64,000 bases of DNA from Cacajao melanocephalus (GCA_963573385.1 CAUYLG010039358.1:1-64000); one strand, 5' to 3'; counted from the stretch's first letter, positions 1-13,064 are shown. Numbers and translations are program-made. The notes: generated by a model not told the origin, from the sequence alone.

Positions 1-39
1 ATAAAAATATTGTAAAAATAAACTTGTTCTTTTTAACCA

Positions 40-64
40 AAAAAAAAAAAAAAAAAAAAAAAAA
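40..64 (+). repeat. poly-A tract
   Basis: An uninterrupted A run of about 25 bases precedes the L1 ORF2 match. It may be the tail of a retroelement whose body lies left of the window, or a slippage expansion of an A-rich L1 stretch. Confidence 0.9.
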
Positions 65-79
65 GGAGAGAGAGAAGAT

Positions 80-248
80 CCAAAACAGCACAATCAGAAA
101 TGGCAAAGGTGATATTACAACTAACCCCACAGACATACAAGAGATCCTCATAGGCTATTATGATCACCTCTATGCACACAAACTAGAAAATCTAGAGGAA
201 ATGGACAAATTCCGGGAAACACACAACTTTCCAAGATTGAAACCCTGA
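80..248 (+). pseudogene. L1 ORF2 remnant, linker before RT domain
   Basis: This is the only part of the left-edge L1 that still reads open over more than 50 codons. It matches the L1 ORF2 region just upstream of the reverse transcriptase and ends in a stop at 246-248. The full protein is about 1,275 residues, so this is under 5% of it. It has no independent start and is not expected to be expressed. Confidence 0.7.
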
Positions 249-1375
249 ACAGACAGTATTGAGTTCTGAAACTGAATCATGAATAAAAAGCCTACCAACC
301 TACTTGTGATATTTAAATGATGCAATAAAAAATCTATTAATTTGGAACTTTTTCTTAAAAAAAAAATAAAAGCCCTGGAACAGATGAATTCACAGCCAAA
401 TTCTACCAGACACACAGAAGAAAAGCTAATACCAATTCTACTGAAAGCATTTCAAAAAAATAGAGAGGTAGGGACTCCTCTCTAACTCATTCTTCAAAGC
501 CAGTATCACCCTGATAACAAAGTCAGGCAAAGACACAAAAACAAATGAAAACTACAGTGCAATAATCCTGATAAACATAGACACAAAATCCTCAACAAAA
601 CACTGCAAATAGAATCCAGCAATATATCACAAATTTATTTCATCACGATCAAGTAGGCTATATTCCTGGGATGCAAGGTTTGCTCAATATACAAAAATCA
701 ATAATTGTAATTTACCACATAAAAACAATTAAAAGCAAAAAGAAAAAAAAAAGATTATCTCAACAGATGAAAGAAAAGCTTTCAATAATATCTAACATGA
801 TTTCTGATTTAAATAAAAAACCTCAATAAGCTAGATATTGAAAGAACAAACCTCAATATAATAAAAGACATCTATGACAAACCCACAGCAGAAATACCGA
901 GTGAGCAACAGTTGGAAGCATCCTCTTTAAATAAAAGTTAAAACAAGACGAGAGATTATGCGCACTCTCATGACTCCTATTCATCATAGTAGTCTTAGCA
1001 AGAGAAATTAGATAAGAGAAATATATAAAAGACATCCAAGTGGGAAAAAAGATGGACATGAAAATCTATAAAAAGAATAGAGAAATAAAGTTATTTATCT
1101 TCACTAACATTATAATTCTATACCTAGAAAACTAAAGAAACACTGCCAAAAGACTATGAGAACTGATAAATTATTCTTAGTAAAGTTTCAGATTACAATA
1201 TCAGTGTACAAAAATCAGTAGCATTTCTACACACCAATAATATTCAAGCTGAGAGCCTAATTAAAAACACACTTCCATTTACAGTAGCAACACAAACACT
1301 AAATATGCCTTGGAATACATGTAATCAAGGAAGTGAAAGATCTCTACAATGAGAATGATAAAATACTGCTAAAAT

Positions 1376-2100
1376 AAATAATCGATTTATATAGAAATAT
1401 TTTCCCATTTGTTTCTCCAGAGAAACAAATATCACAGTACTCTGTGTTCAATTAATTACCACCTCTTCCACTTCTATTTACTTTCTTTTCTTTTGCTACT
1501 TTAAATTTCGATATCATCTCCTCTCCCACTTTTTCTTCATCAGTTCTTGTTTGCCAGCTTTTGTTTTTGCTTTGTCTTAATTTTAGCTCATTAAATTTAG
1601 CCAGGAGGATTCTGTGTCACATTAACATACATGCTACATTTTTAGTACCAATTATTGTGCATCTCTAAATATTTTTGTGCATCACTAAAAATCAAAACTT
1701 TTTAAACATTAATAGAAGATAAAATGCAGTTGGAAGGAGAAAAAAGACATTAGAGAATTGTTTGATTTTAAAAGTTTTGAAGACAAATATGATACAGTGA
1801 AGAACACATTTGTTTTAGACTTTTGTTATCCACTGTTCCCTTCAAATGAAATTTAAAATATTGGTGGCTCTTGGGGGTAATTTTTATTCTCTACTATTTA
1901 ATATTATATTTACAATAAAATTTTTGTGTTTTATACTTCTCAACGTATTACATTGATGAAGGTGTAATACAGATTAGTTATAATATTAATGTGTGATATA
2001 AAATCTTAAAATTTCCAGAAGAAATTAGGATTATATCTTCATGATTTTAGGATAGAAAAAGATTTCTTCAATAGATGGCATAAAATGGTTGGTGATTACT
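1376..2100. other. Unassigned AT-rich DNA
   Basis: The L1 ORF2 match ends near 1375. The following 725 bases are AT-rich with no frame longer than about 50 codons and no repeat family that I can name. Confidence 0.5.
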
Positions 2101-2333
2101 AAAATGAGCAAATTCTATTAATCAAAATTCACCAGTAAGAGAAAAATATCAATTTGCTCAGTGATTGTGATATATTTATAATAACTAATGAAGTATTTAA
2201 AAATATATTCATTTTAATTTTATTATTAAAATGAGTAAATTCTATTAATGAAAATTCACCATAAGAGAAAAACATCAATTTGCTGAGTGATTGTGATATA
2301 TTTATAACTAATGAAGTATTTAAAAATATATTC
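2101..2333 (+). repeat. Local tandem duplication, about 110 bp unit
   Basis: Positions 2101-2210 recur at 2228-2333 in the same orientation, separated by 17 bases. The copies differ by a handful of substitutions plus two 1-3 base gaps (for example caccagtaagag versus caccataagag). The unit is not a transposon that I recognise. It looks like a private duplication of unique AT-rich sequence. Confidence 0.95.
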
Positions 2334-2529
2334 TGTATATCAATAAGAAATTGAGAGTCACAATTTAAAAATATGCAAAAGACTTAAACAGGAAAATTAC
2401 AAAAAATGATATTTAAAGATAAAAAAGCATTTAACTTTTCAATTTAAATTGAAATTGTAACTACATTACATTGGCACAACTAGCCTAAAACAGAAGTTAC
2501 TAAAATAACCTGATCACTCTCATTATACC

Positions 2530-3000
2530 TGAAGATAAAAATGTCCTATGTATAATTCAGTGATTTTACATCTTGGTATATATCCAACAGAAGTGTTCGG
2601 GTGTATTTATTAAAAGAGATGAAAGCATATTAATGCATTATTTACAATAGTCAAAGATCTTAAAAAAAGGTAAAGAACTATAAATAGTAGAAGGGTAAAT
2701 TATTTGTATATTCATGAGATACAAATGCTACATAACAATGACAATGAACTTGGGATTGTTTTAGGCAACAAACTGGAAAATTTTTATGTATATAATATTG
2801 AGCAAAAATGCTAAAGAAAATAGTACCTACCTCCTGATTCTATTATCGTGTTTAAAACTCAGCAAAACTAATCTGTGATATCTGATGTCAGGGTAGCATT
2901 TACTTTTGCAAAGAAGAAAAGGATTTGGAGAAGCAGAGTACTGTGATATTTTGTAGATCTTGGTAATGATGATATTAGTTATATATTTGTATGTATACTA
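2530..3000 (+). mobile_element. Old LINE-1 (L1M type) 3' end
   Basis: The segment follows the order of the L1M ORF2 C-terminus and 3'UTR: a decayed 'ttggtatatatccaac' block, 'tattgagcaaaaatg', then 'cagcaaaactaatctgtg', and a gene-desert typical AT-rich end. It is too diverged for subfamily assignment and has no open frame. It may belong to the same insertion as the left-edge L1, but the intervening DNA does not support a continuous copy. Confidence 0.65.
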
Positions 3001-6000
3001 AACATTTAATTTAATACCATAAATATATTAATATTTATAAGCATATCTGTTTTCCTTCTATAATTTTCCTAGAAATGATAAACATTTTTGCAAAAACTAA
3101 ATATTTTATGTTACTATAATAAAATAAATATAGTGAATTTAAAAGTCTAAAAATACCTCCTTCTGCATATTTATGCATTTTCAACACACATTCACAGCAA
3201 ATCAGTTTCTCCAATTTTATATTTTATACTAGAAATGCAAAGCTGTCATATTCTTAGTTAAATTTTCTTCAATATTATAATCATCAGAGATTCATTCTTA
3301 ACATTAAAATATGACTAATATTGGTTAGTCTCTAAGTCAAATATTTCTACCTCAGTGTTATTCAGAATTAAGTAGTCTCAACTGGCCAAACTGAGAGCTC
3401 ACTTAAGTTCATAAAAAGTGGTGACAAAAAGGAATGAACTTTCAGCCAGCACAGAGAGAATGTAATCTATACGATCTATGAGTAAACTTGCTCAAAACCT
3501 TGTATAGGCCTCAGTCTATAAGGTGATGTATTTATCAACAGAAAGATGTGAACCCTTTAAACAAATCTTTAGCATTTACTTACTGACTAGTACATGTCAT
3601 TGAATAAACTTAGAATTTAAGGTCATGAGCACAGCTTATTGAAGAACAAAAATTAGAAATACAGTAATTTTCAACCTGCATGTTCAAAACCCGGAAGCCC
3701 TTAAAACCTAAACAGTTTCTTCTGAAAACCATGTTCCTTATACATACTGGAATGTTATTTTTTAAAACAAAATTGTTTAATGTGAGAGAATGGGGCCATG
3801 ATGAAACACTATGTAAAGTACTAAGTTTTTTTGGAAAGAAATGCTGTCATGCCTGTATCTCATTTTGTTCCCCAAAAAATTGAGTAAAATTTGGTATGGG
3901 GGAAGACCAGTGTTTTGTTTTTCTGTTTTGTTTTTTTAGTTGCTTTGACATTTCCAAACTTTATGATAAGATAGTATCCTAAGTTGAGACATTATGTCAT
4001 TTTCTCATATGGCTATACATCTTTTAATGTCAAAATATTTCGAGTATAGAACTGTTTGAAAATTAACATCATAACAAATATTGTATCCAAATCTCTCTTC
4101 AAATTTTTATATATTATCTTTGCTAGATTTAAAATTAGACTTTTAGGCTAAACTAAAAGCCCCCCAAAATTAGTTATTTAATTTTAATATGTACATTATG
4201 TACATTATCTAATTTTTAAGAATCCTCCTCATAGTCTTTTTCAAAGGTTATATATTCTAGAATTAGTTTCAAACATTTTTATTGTAGCTATTTAAGTAAC
4301 AAGTCATATTGTATCATATTACATAGATTTAATATATCAAATCCTATATCTTTATATATATGTATTTTTATGAATGCTACTTTAACAAAATGCCTCTCAC
4401 ATCTAGACACGTACAGAATTACTGATTTCATTGGAGCATGGTAAAAAATAATAATTCATTGACCTCTAACAAGCCTTTCATCTTTAAATTTCAGTGTATG
4501 GGGATGTAGGGATTTTCAATGGCATTTCAAAACATTTTATGACAGCTGTTTTCTGAGATTATCTTTTAAAATATATTTTATGTAGCCAATAGCCATAGAA
4601 AATAAAGATTAATACAGGGTAGAAGGCAGATTAGTTTTCTAACTAGGATGATAAAGTTAATGTCTCCCTGACGGACAAAGTTTTGGCAGGTATTTTAGCA
4701 GATTCTTTATAAGATTAGGGTTGCCTAGGCTTGAAGTTCCTTATCTGTGACCCAAACTGTGTGTACAAATCCCCATGAACCAATTGGCATCTTCTACACG
4801 GAAGTTAGGGGAGACGGGGAGCAACACAATTCTTTAACTCATGCAACTGCTGTATAATATGTAATAGAACCCTTAGTCTTTGACAGAAGTGTCCTGTGTA
4901 TTCTTCCAGTATCTATAAAACAGGAGTAGGCTACCTTGCACATAGAATTAAATTACATATACTTTGAAGTTCTTGATACAGTTGTGTTGTATTTTATGTG
5001 GCAATAATATTCACCCTATCTACTTTATGAGATTATTTTGTGATTTGATATTATGGTGAAATTAAAACTTTGTACTTTATAAAACATATTTCCTCATTTA
5101 TTTCTTCACAAAATATTATAAAATATAAATGAAATTTATTTAAATAATAAATTATGTTTTTAACTTAAAGTAAAGATAATGCTATATTTTTAATTTCTAG
5201 TTATTAAGAAAAGGAATGCCCCACTTTTGTATCAGATTAAATTCATTTTTCTACCATCTTCTCTTTTACAAAGTTATTAAAACTGGCTTTTGAGAGACCC
5301 ACATGTAACTTAGGTCAAGGCAATAGTCTTATATAACATTATAAATTTTGTTGCTTCTGCTGCTCAAATTTATCTAACTTTTTATTGTCACTTAGTCACA
5401 GAATTCAAACTAAAAGCATAGGGATTACAATTTTCAGCCACATACTAAAATGTAGAATATTTTAAAACATCATTTAAAACAGAAAACAATATGTTCTAAA
5501 AATTGATAATGTTTCTCTGTTTCACAAGATTTGCTATTTTGGAATATAAATGTTTTCTACCTCTTCCATAGAAACATAGTATTTATCATATCCACAATTC
5601 TAGGAAAGATATTTAAATGGGTAATTGTGTCTATCTCTTTTTGTCCTGCACCATAATCATACACACTGGAGCACAATTTCATTGTTTACAATATTTTTAT
5701 AAGAAGTCATTAAATATCATCTTCATAATATAAACTAGAGACATCACCAAAACTCTCTTCTCTGAATGACATTATTTAAAATGTCATTTTTGACAAACCA
5801 TTTTACATATGAATAAAATACTTGTATGTGAATGTTGGATATAATGCCTGAGCACTACCAGTATTTGAAATTCATCTGAGGTTTAAATTTATCTAAAAAT
5901 GTAAGCAATTAAATGTGAACCACTAACCTGATACTTGATAAATACGTAAATTTGACCTGCTCGAAGGTATAAACCTGGAGAGTAGTCGCAAAACAAGAAA

Positions 6001-6237
6001 ATAAGGGATATTTAATTTAAATGCCATAAAGTCTTCTTTTCAATCTGCATTTATTCATAATGAGTTTTTTATATGAGGACAATAATAAACATTAACAAAG
6101 TATTGCTCTATTATTAATTTTTGGTTGTACTTTTGTCTTAACGTCATGGAGATAGAGTGAAATAATTAGATGGTCTACTTACAAAATTGTCTAGAAAAAG
6201 CCTATTTTGTTTAGACATTTTTTCTTGTTTTAGTAAT
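3001..6237. other. Unassigned AT-rich intergenic DNA
   Basis: About 3.2 kb without a supportable gene. The one frame above 60 codons (3680-3883, +) has no recognisable domain. A slightly GC-richer patch at about 4640-4930 has the look of an eroded LTR, but I could not align it to a family. The rest is unique-looking AT-rich sequence. Confidence 0.5.
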
Positions 6238-6554
6238 TTATTCATTTATTTGTTTGTTTGTTTATTTATTTATTTTGAGATGGAGCCTGACTCTTGCCCA
6301 GGCTGGAGTGCAATAGCATGATTTTGGCTCACGGCACCCTCCACCTCCTGGGTTCAAGCAATTCTCCTGCTTCAGCCTCCTGAGTAGCTGGGATTACAGG
6401 CCCCCACCACCATGCTCAGCTAATTTTTGTATTTTTAGTAGATACAGGGTTTCACCATGTTGGCCAGGCTGATCTTGAACTCTTCACCTCAAGTGAGGCC
6501 TGCCTTGGCCTCTTAACGTGCTGGGATTACAGGCATGAGCCATCACCTCCAGAC
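6238..6554 (-). mobile_element. Alu (AluS-like), antisense
   Basis: Full dimeric Alu in reverse orientation. It begins with a degenerate T-rich tail of TTTATTTG-type units (6241-6275), then 'gagatggagcctgactcttgcccaggctggag', and ends 'gggattacaggcatgagccatcacc'. The flanks share an imperfect T-rich motif that could be the target-site duplication. The tail has evolved into a tetranucleotide microsatellite. Confidence 0.97.
6241..6275 (+). repeat. (TTTA/TTTG)n microsatellite in Alu tail
   Basis: Runs of ATTT and GTTT units replace the pure poly-T expected for an antisense Alu tail. This is a common source of tetranucleotide length variation. Confidence 0.85.
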
Positions 6555-7399
6555 TTTTTTGTCTTTAATAAAATGTGGCAGATTGCTGGCACTGACACAT
6601 GAGTTTTAGCACCTTAGTCACAGAAAGATGGTCTTCGTTTTAAAAGAGTATTCTTTTGTAATTGTGCATTTTGCTGCTGATTTTATATATTTGATGGAGA
6701 TATGAGCTCACCAGGGAAGCATAATTTCTCTCATTTGGATCGTAAATAACTTTTACAGTACATATTTCATTTATACAATTAAAGAACATTTTGTTTGTCT
6801 ATCATTTGCTGTGGTGTTTTCAGACTGTATATGTCCCACATTTTTCTCATTACCTTTTTTTTGGCATTTTAAATTGACTATTTGAAACTAAATCAAGGGG
6901 ATACTTACATTTTATAATATCTGTGAAAGGGTAAAACATTGCTGTGTGATATGTAGATGTAAAATAATAATGAAAATAGGCACTGTGACTATTTTTGGAA
7001 ATTATAAACTGCTTTAGTGAAGAGCAACATGCTTAACTATTACATCTCTTAAGTATTTAAGAAAATTTAGAATTTCTTTATATCTTAATATTTTATTTAA
7101 TTTTGGGGAACATATGTTAGTTAAAATTGAGTAAATAAAAAATTTTTAAAACTAACACATTTTAATCTTTTGTAATTTATAAATATACCAAAACAACTTG
7201 TCATGTAAGTAAATAAAATTAATTTAAAATAGCAGATATTTGACCCAATGAAAAGCTACATTTGTAGTACTGTATTGACATAGATAGAAACATATCGATA
7301 TTTAAATATATGTGTTTGCATGTGTGTGTGTGTATTGCACACTATTTTCAACTGAGTGTGCTGAAAATTTGATACAGATGCTAGTTTTTCAAATTGTTG
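6555..7399. other. Unassigned AT-rich DNA
   Basis: No gene or named repeat seen, except a short (TG)n run at about 7319-7334. Confidence 0.5.
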
Positions 7400-8286
7400 T
7401 TCCTTCAGGATTTTTAAAAATTTAATTTTATCTTATTTTAGTTTAAATTCTGGGATACATGTGCAGAATGTGCATGTTTGTTACACAGGTATACATGTGC
7501 CGTGGTGGTTTGCTGCACCCATTAACCCCTCATTGAGATTTTAAGCCCCACACGCATTAGCTGTTTGTCTTAGTGCTCTTCCTCCACTTGTCCCCACCCC
7601 CACTGGCAGGTCCCAGTATGTGCTGTTCCCCTCCCTGTGTCAAAGTGTTCTCATTGTTCAACTCCCACTTATGAGTGAGAACATGCATGTGTTTGGTTTT
7701 CAGTTACTGTGTTAATTTCCTGAGAATGATGGTTTCCAGCTTCATCCATGTCCCTGAAAAGGACATGAACTTATTCTTTTTTATGGCTGCCACTATTCTG
7801 TGGTGTATATGTGCCACATTTTCTTTATCCAGCTTATCATGATGGGCATTTGGGTTGGTTCCGAGTCTTTATGCTATTGTAAATAGTGCTGCAATAAACA
7901 TAAATGTACATTTGTCTTTATAGTAGGATGATTTATACTTCTTTGGGTATATACCCAGTAATGGGATTGCTGGGTCAAATGTTATTTCTGGTTCTACATC
8001 CTTGTGGAATCGTCATACTGTCTTAAACAATGGTTACACTAATTTACACTCCCACCAACAGTGTAAAAGGGTTCCTATTTCTCCACATCCCCACCAGCAT
8101 CTATTGTTTCCTGACTTTCAATGATCGCGGTTATAACTGGCCTGAAATGGTATCTCATTGTGGTTTTGATATCCATTTCTCTATTGACCAGAGAAGATTA
8201 GCTTTTTTTTTTCATGTTTGTTGGCCACATAAATGTCTTCTTTTGAGAAGTGTCTGCTTATATCATTTGCCCACTTTTTGATTGAA

Positions 8287-8520
8287 TTATTGGTATTTTT
8301 CTTGTAAATTTGTTTCAGTTCTTTGGAGATTCTGGACATTAGCCCTTTGGTAGATGGACAGATTGCAAATTTTTTTTTCCCATTCTGTTGGTTGCCTATT
8401 CACTCTGATGATAGCTTCTTTTGCTGTGCAGAAGCGCTTTAATTTAATTATATCCCATTTGTCAATTTTGGCTCTTGTTGAAAATACTTTTGGTATTTTA
8501 GTCATGAAGACTTTTCCCAT
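8287..8520 (-). pseudogene. L1 ORF2 C-terminal remnant, second segment
   Basis: This is the continuation of the truncated ORF2 after frame breaks between 8520 and 8599. The match covers the region before the cysteine-rich C-terminus and ends in a stop at 8287. It is not a gene of its own. Confidence 0.9.
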
Positions 8521-8598
8521 GCCTATGTTCTGAATGGCATTGCCTAGGTTTTCTTTGAGGGTTTTTATTGTTTTAGATTTTATGTTTAAGTCTTAAAT

Positions 8599-8877
8599 TC
8601 ATCTTGAGTTAATTTTTGTATAAGGTGTAAGAAAGGGGTCCAGTTTCAGTTTTCTGCATATGGCTAACCACTTTCTCCAGGACCACTTATTGAACAGGGA
8701 ATCCTTTCCCCATTGCTTGTTTTTGTCAGGTTTGTCAAAGATCAGATGGTTGTAGATGTATGATATTATTTCTGAGACCTCTGTTCTGTTCCATTGGTGT
8801 ATATATCTGTTTTGGTACCAGTACCATGCTGTTTTGGTTACTGTAGACTTGTAGTATAGTTTGAAGTCAGGTATCAT
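8599..8877 (-). pseudogene. L1 ORF2 C-terminal domain remnant
   Basis: An open frame of 92 codons matches ORF2 downstream of the reverse transcriptase (motifs [20 protein letters not shown] and [20 protein letters not shown]). The frame is then broken and resumes at 8287-8520 with another ORF2 segment ([39 protein letters not shown]). The two segments together prove an L1 origin. The catalytic domains are absent through truncation, so this cannot be functional. Confidence 0.9.
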
Positions 8878-8901
8878 GATGCCTCCAGCTTATTCCTTCA
8901 G

Positions 8902-9660
8902 TTTTTATGTTGTCAGTGATATCATTACAGACCCTAGGATGAATGATAAATGTATACAGAAAATTTATGCAACTTACATGTTTACTATTAACTTCCAGAA
9001 AAATACATAAATTCAATAATTAGTTTTTATCAAATGGCCTATTTTTATCACATTGGCCTATTTTTCCCAATATTGAGAATATAGTTTATTAAAAATTTTA
9101 CAAATAATTTCCAATGGTAAACTATCTAAGTTTATTATATGCATATTAACATATGAAGCAAGAAAATTACAACTCAAAAGAAATTGTCAGCAGTACTTAT
9201 TTAGTGTCTATTTCCTGCCCAATTTCAACATTCATTTTCAACACCAACTGGAGGCCAGATAGTTTCAAGCATGTCAGTCTGTGATATGAGTAGGAGCAAG
9301 GTAAAGCTGGTTTTTATCCCAAGTTCTTGATAATGGCAAGTGTGTCAAGTACTTCCAATACCCCCTGTGAAGAAATGGAGTTTGTTGTCTGCAGCCACAT
9401 ATTTAAACTCATTTTATTTAATCAGGGTGTTACAGAAAAGAACGAGATTATTTGCCTCTGGCAGTATTAAAATATAAATGTGTTAAAATGAATACCCTGC
9501 TTCCTACATGTGTGCATAATACTAGATACAGTTATGGAAAATGGTGGATTATTTTGAAGCAACTATTAATGAATCCTCTTCATTTAAAAATAACATATTC
9601 AAATCAAATGTTCTACCACACAACATGATAAAATAGGTGTAAAGTAAGACTTTCATTGGC
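8902..9660. other. Unassigned AT-rich DNA
   Basis: Unique-looking sequence. An antisense 102-codon frame at 9549-9857 overlaps the start of the L2 below and has no recognisable domain. Confidence 0.5.
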
Positions 9661-9669
9661 AAATAGAAC

Positions 9670-10370
9670 AAGTAGTCACTCCTGGCATGTTGAACGTGAA
9701 AGAAAGCAAATTTGGCTACAACAGGAGTTAGCGGGAGAAAGCATGGAAAAGAGGAAGAGAAGAATATTGGTAATAGCTCGTCATGCAAAAAAAAAATTAC
9801 AAGGTATTTGTGGTTATCATAACAGAAAAGGGAAACCATTGAATAATTTAGTGACATGATTAGATTAATTTTTGAAAATATAGATTTTGACCTCTGATAA
9901 GGGAAGTGCCTGGAATAAGGTCAAAGTCCTGGGAAAGCCTATTTCAAAAATCTTTCTCTATAATATACTGTATAAATGTGTGTGGGGTATTAAAATATGA
10001 AAGGACAGGTAGGCAAATGAATGCATTGTAATGATGGAAATGAACTTACTATTCTAGTTGGACAGCATGAAATATAAGGAATTATCTGATCAAATGCAGT
10101 TCTTCTATGTTATTACATGAACTGGAAGTGTAGATAAGAAAGAGGTCATGTTGGTCTTTAGATGCCTGCTAGAATGTCAGCAAGTTGTCTTCTAGGAGAT
10201 AAAAATTTATGGATTGATTTTATGCGTGAGCATAAAATGCTAGATTTTATGTTTTTAAAAGATTAATAGTTTGAAGCAACATTTGAAGCAGAGAAACCAG
10301 TTTGGAGGCAACTGACATGGTTTGAGTGAGACATAACACAGGCTAATATAGTAATGAGTATGGAGGTACC
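9670..10370 (-). mobile_element. LINE-2 (L2) fragment, antisense
   Basis: The + strand preserves the complement of the L2 3' region: 'gaaaccattgaataatttagtgacatgatta' is the decayed form of the common L2 block around 'gtgacatgat', and 'gaaaccagtttggaggcaactg' follows about 370 bases later as expected. The strong divergence is typical of L2, which predates the mammalian radiation. Confidence 0.6.
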
Positions 10371-13060
10371 CTAAGGTATGCCTAATTGAAACTGAGAAAC
10401 AAAGTAAAGCAATTTCTCCATCAACTCACTAGAGAAGGTTTTAGCTAGCTACAGAAAAGTTTCATATATTTGTAACATTGCAAATGCATAGCACTTTATG
10501 ATACAGTTATGTTTTTAAGTGCACATCACTTCAAAACCCAGATTTTAAGATTGATATGCAATTACAATACAAAAATAAAGCATATATTTTCAAATAACAA
10601 ATAGGTTACAAAACGTATGCTTTAGATGTGTGAAATATATTTTTAAATGCATAATCTACAGAATTAATACCAGGATGTAATATCTGAGAGAAAAAACAAG
10701 AATGATATGAAGCTCACTTATTTTTCTCCAGAACAGGCATAAACTGCACTTGCCCTTTTATTGATGCAGACACTGATAAAGGCAAATCATATTAACCAGG
10801 CTAGTGATTTGGAGTGTGTGAAACTAACAGATGCAGAATGTACTGAGCAATTCTCTATATGATGATTAAAAATTCAGTAAAGTAATGTGCCTGTCACATT
10901 TAATGGAAGGAGGCATTTAAGATAAACAGATTTATATGCATATCTGTAATACTTTTCTTCTCTTAAAGGAGAACTGGAACCACAGAATCTTCACATTCAA
11001 GTAAATATGATTCAATGAAAGTTCACACTATGACTGTAAATCAGACTTTTGACCTACATGCCAATTTGCATAGACTTTTGGAAAGTCTGTGGTACTTAAA
11101 TAGGCAAAATATAATTAGAATGTTGAAAAATATCCAATTTAATTAGTCAAAAATTTTGGAACTGCTAACTTCAATTTGTTTTTTCAATATAATTTTATCT
11201 GATATGAAAAGCTGTGGGAATCATACTTTAGCAGGAACATAAAATAAAGTTTAAAGTTTATCTAAACTGATGAAAATGCAGAATGTGGTCATATAATAAA
11301 GCTGAGAGAAACTTCACTGTGTTTTAGCAAAGAAGGGATTTTGTAGTTGTTTTCAAACATACAAATATTTTCAACTTGGCTAAGATATTCAATTTGCTCT
11401 CTAATAACTTAAAGTACTAGTATTAATGAATGGAAAGTTTCAGGATGGTTTTAGTTAAAAATAAGCAAAAAGTTTCAAAGTCTCTGTGATATCCAAGTAT
11501 GGAGATACTATCAGCAAAAGACTGAATTTCAACCACATAATGATTACGATTATTAAAAGAATCAATCTACTGTTTTTAATCACTTCAGTAAAATAAGTGG
11601 GAGCCCATGGGCCTGAAAACATAGGCTTGAATTTTTACTTACCTCTTGATGATACAGTTGTAAAAAATATGGGATATTATATTTTATCAAGTAAAAGACT
11701 GAGTTCTAGAAATTTCCTTACTTCCAGGAATATTTATCTTGCTTCAGGTGCCTAGAACTCAATTTGTATTTGGGAATAGAACTACTAATAACTTCCCAGA
11801 TTTTATGCAGTTTATTTCAAATAAAGAACATAGAAATAATTCTGGTTACAGAAGTTTGACAATGAATGTAACATTTATAAAAAGTATTAGACAGTTTATT
11901 CTCAAATATGGTTAATCTTATTAGGACTCTAAAAATCAAATATGTTTCCCCATCTTAAGCATTTTGTTTGTTTGTTTGTTTAGAGAACTGCGGCTCTTTT
12001 GTGAATGAGATGAGAACAGGGCTGAGCTAAAACCCCTCTATTATACTTCTCTTGATTTCATTTATGTTGACCAGAGACTTTTAACATTAACTCTAATCAT
12101 GAACATTTTAAAATTATTTTTCATTTTTAAGTAATACCATATTTCTTTTCCAAGAAGAAAAACAATGCAAATATGTATACATAGAGACACAGACAAACAG
12201 ATATATATATGTATATATTCTTGCTGCAATTTGATATACAGCAATTTGTAAAATAAAGTTTTTGTTAACAATATTCAATGTTCCTGATACAGGCTGTGTG
12301 CCTAACAAACAATTATGGAATATATGAATATTGTACCTGCTCACTGTCTCATGGTAGTTGTGAAAATTGTTGAATTTAATTTACATTTATATGTGGTGGT
12401 TTAAACAAAACCTACTGGAACCAATTTGAAATTCAGTCAAAAATTATTAAACTCATAAAACATTTAGAAGATATAAAGATTAATAAAAATAAAATCTATG
12501 ATGTTAGATATTACCATAAATGACTGTTTGAAAGATCATCAAATCTTTTCAAATTATATTTGACTCTAATTATTATAAATGATAATATAAAATAAATTAT
12601 AACATAAAACCAAACTATGGTTTGGTTTCAGCTTTATAAACATAAACATTTGATTTTATTTTTATAAAAATTAACTCATTTGAAAAGTTCACCTAAAAAC
12701 GTATTTATGTATGCATATGTACATATAGTATTTGAACTGCCAAAATGTGGGTACAACTTATACATTTAGCAGCTACATGGTTTGATTAACTCCGTTTTGG
12801 GTTAAAGAATCACTGATATCACTTTGTGAAGGAAAATACTTCACTAATGAACGTTATTAACTACAGTAAATCTTTGGAAGGATCTTCTTAATCTCTTACC
12901 TATTAGTGGAAGAATAGTGAGAAAACACATATGCATGAAATGCTTAAAGCAGAGCATGTCATGAAGTAGTCATCTAAAAAATAAAGTCAATGTTTTTAAA
13001 TGCTTGCCTCTTATGTACTTTTTAGAACATCATTTTTCCTTGATTAAAAATATATTTTTA
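10371..13060. other. Unassigned AT-rich DNA
   Basis: About 2.7 kb with no named repeat other than a short (GTTT)5 run at 11964-11983 and a 9-bp inverted repeat at 12607-12628. Minus-strand frames of 69 and 76 codons at 12062-12344 overlap each other and show no domain. Confidence 0.5.
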
Positions 13061-13064
13061 AACA

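Larger units (their letters stand above)
24..1375 (+). mobile_element. LINE-1 ORF2 fragment, diverged
   Basis: From about 80 to 248 the + strand encodes a recognisable stretch of L1 ORF2 between the endonuclease and reverse transcriptase domains ([29 protein letters not shown]). Downstream DNA to about 1375 follows the ORF2 reverse-transcriptase region with many stops and frameshifts. The catalytic FADD box has become FTNI at 1100-1111, so the enzyme is dead. The L1 match stops inside ORF2 rather than at a 3'UTR, so the copy is cut at its 3' side. A poly-A run at about 40-64 sits at the left edge of the match, which is not L1 consensus. Clade (L1PB/L1MA age) is inferred from divergence only. 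Confidence 0.85.
7409..8892 (-). mobile_element. 5'-truncated primate LINE-1, antisense, with TSDs
   Basis: Read on the minus strand this is the C-terminal third of L1 ORF2 followed by the 3'UTR, whose 3' end lies at the left (the + strand shows the L1 3'UTR complement 'gggatacatgtgcagaatgtgc'). The ORF2 match stops at about 8892 by 5' truncation. Direct repeats TTCCTTCAG lie at 7400-7408 and 8893-8901 and fit a target-site duplication. The remaining poly-A tail is very short. The low divergence suggests an L1PA/L1PB copy. Confidence 0.95.

Noticed and set aside
4640..4930. GC-richer patch suggestive of an LTR
   Set aside because: I could not match its order of motifs to an LTR family, so it is not listed as an element.
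9549..9859. Antisense 102-codon and sense 67-codon frames
   Set aside because: Overlap each other and the L2 fragment; no domain.
12607..12628. 9-bp inverted repeat with a 4-base loop
   Set aside because: Short AT-rich hairpins are expected by chance in this composition, and nothing around it suggests a structured RNA.
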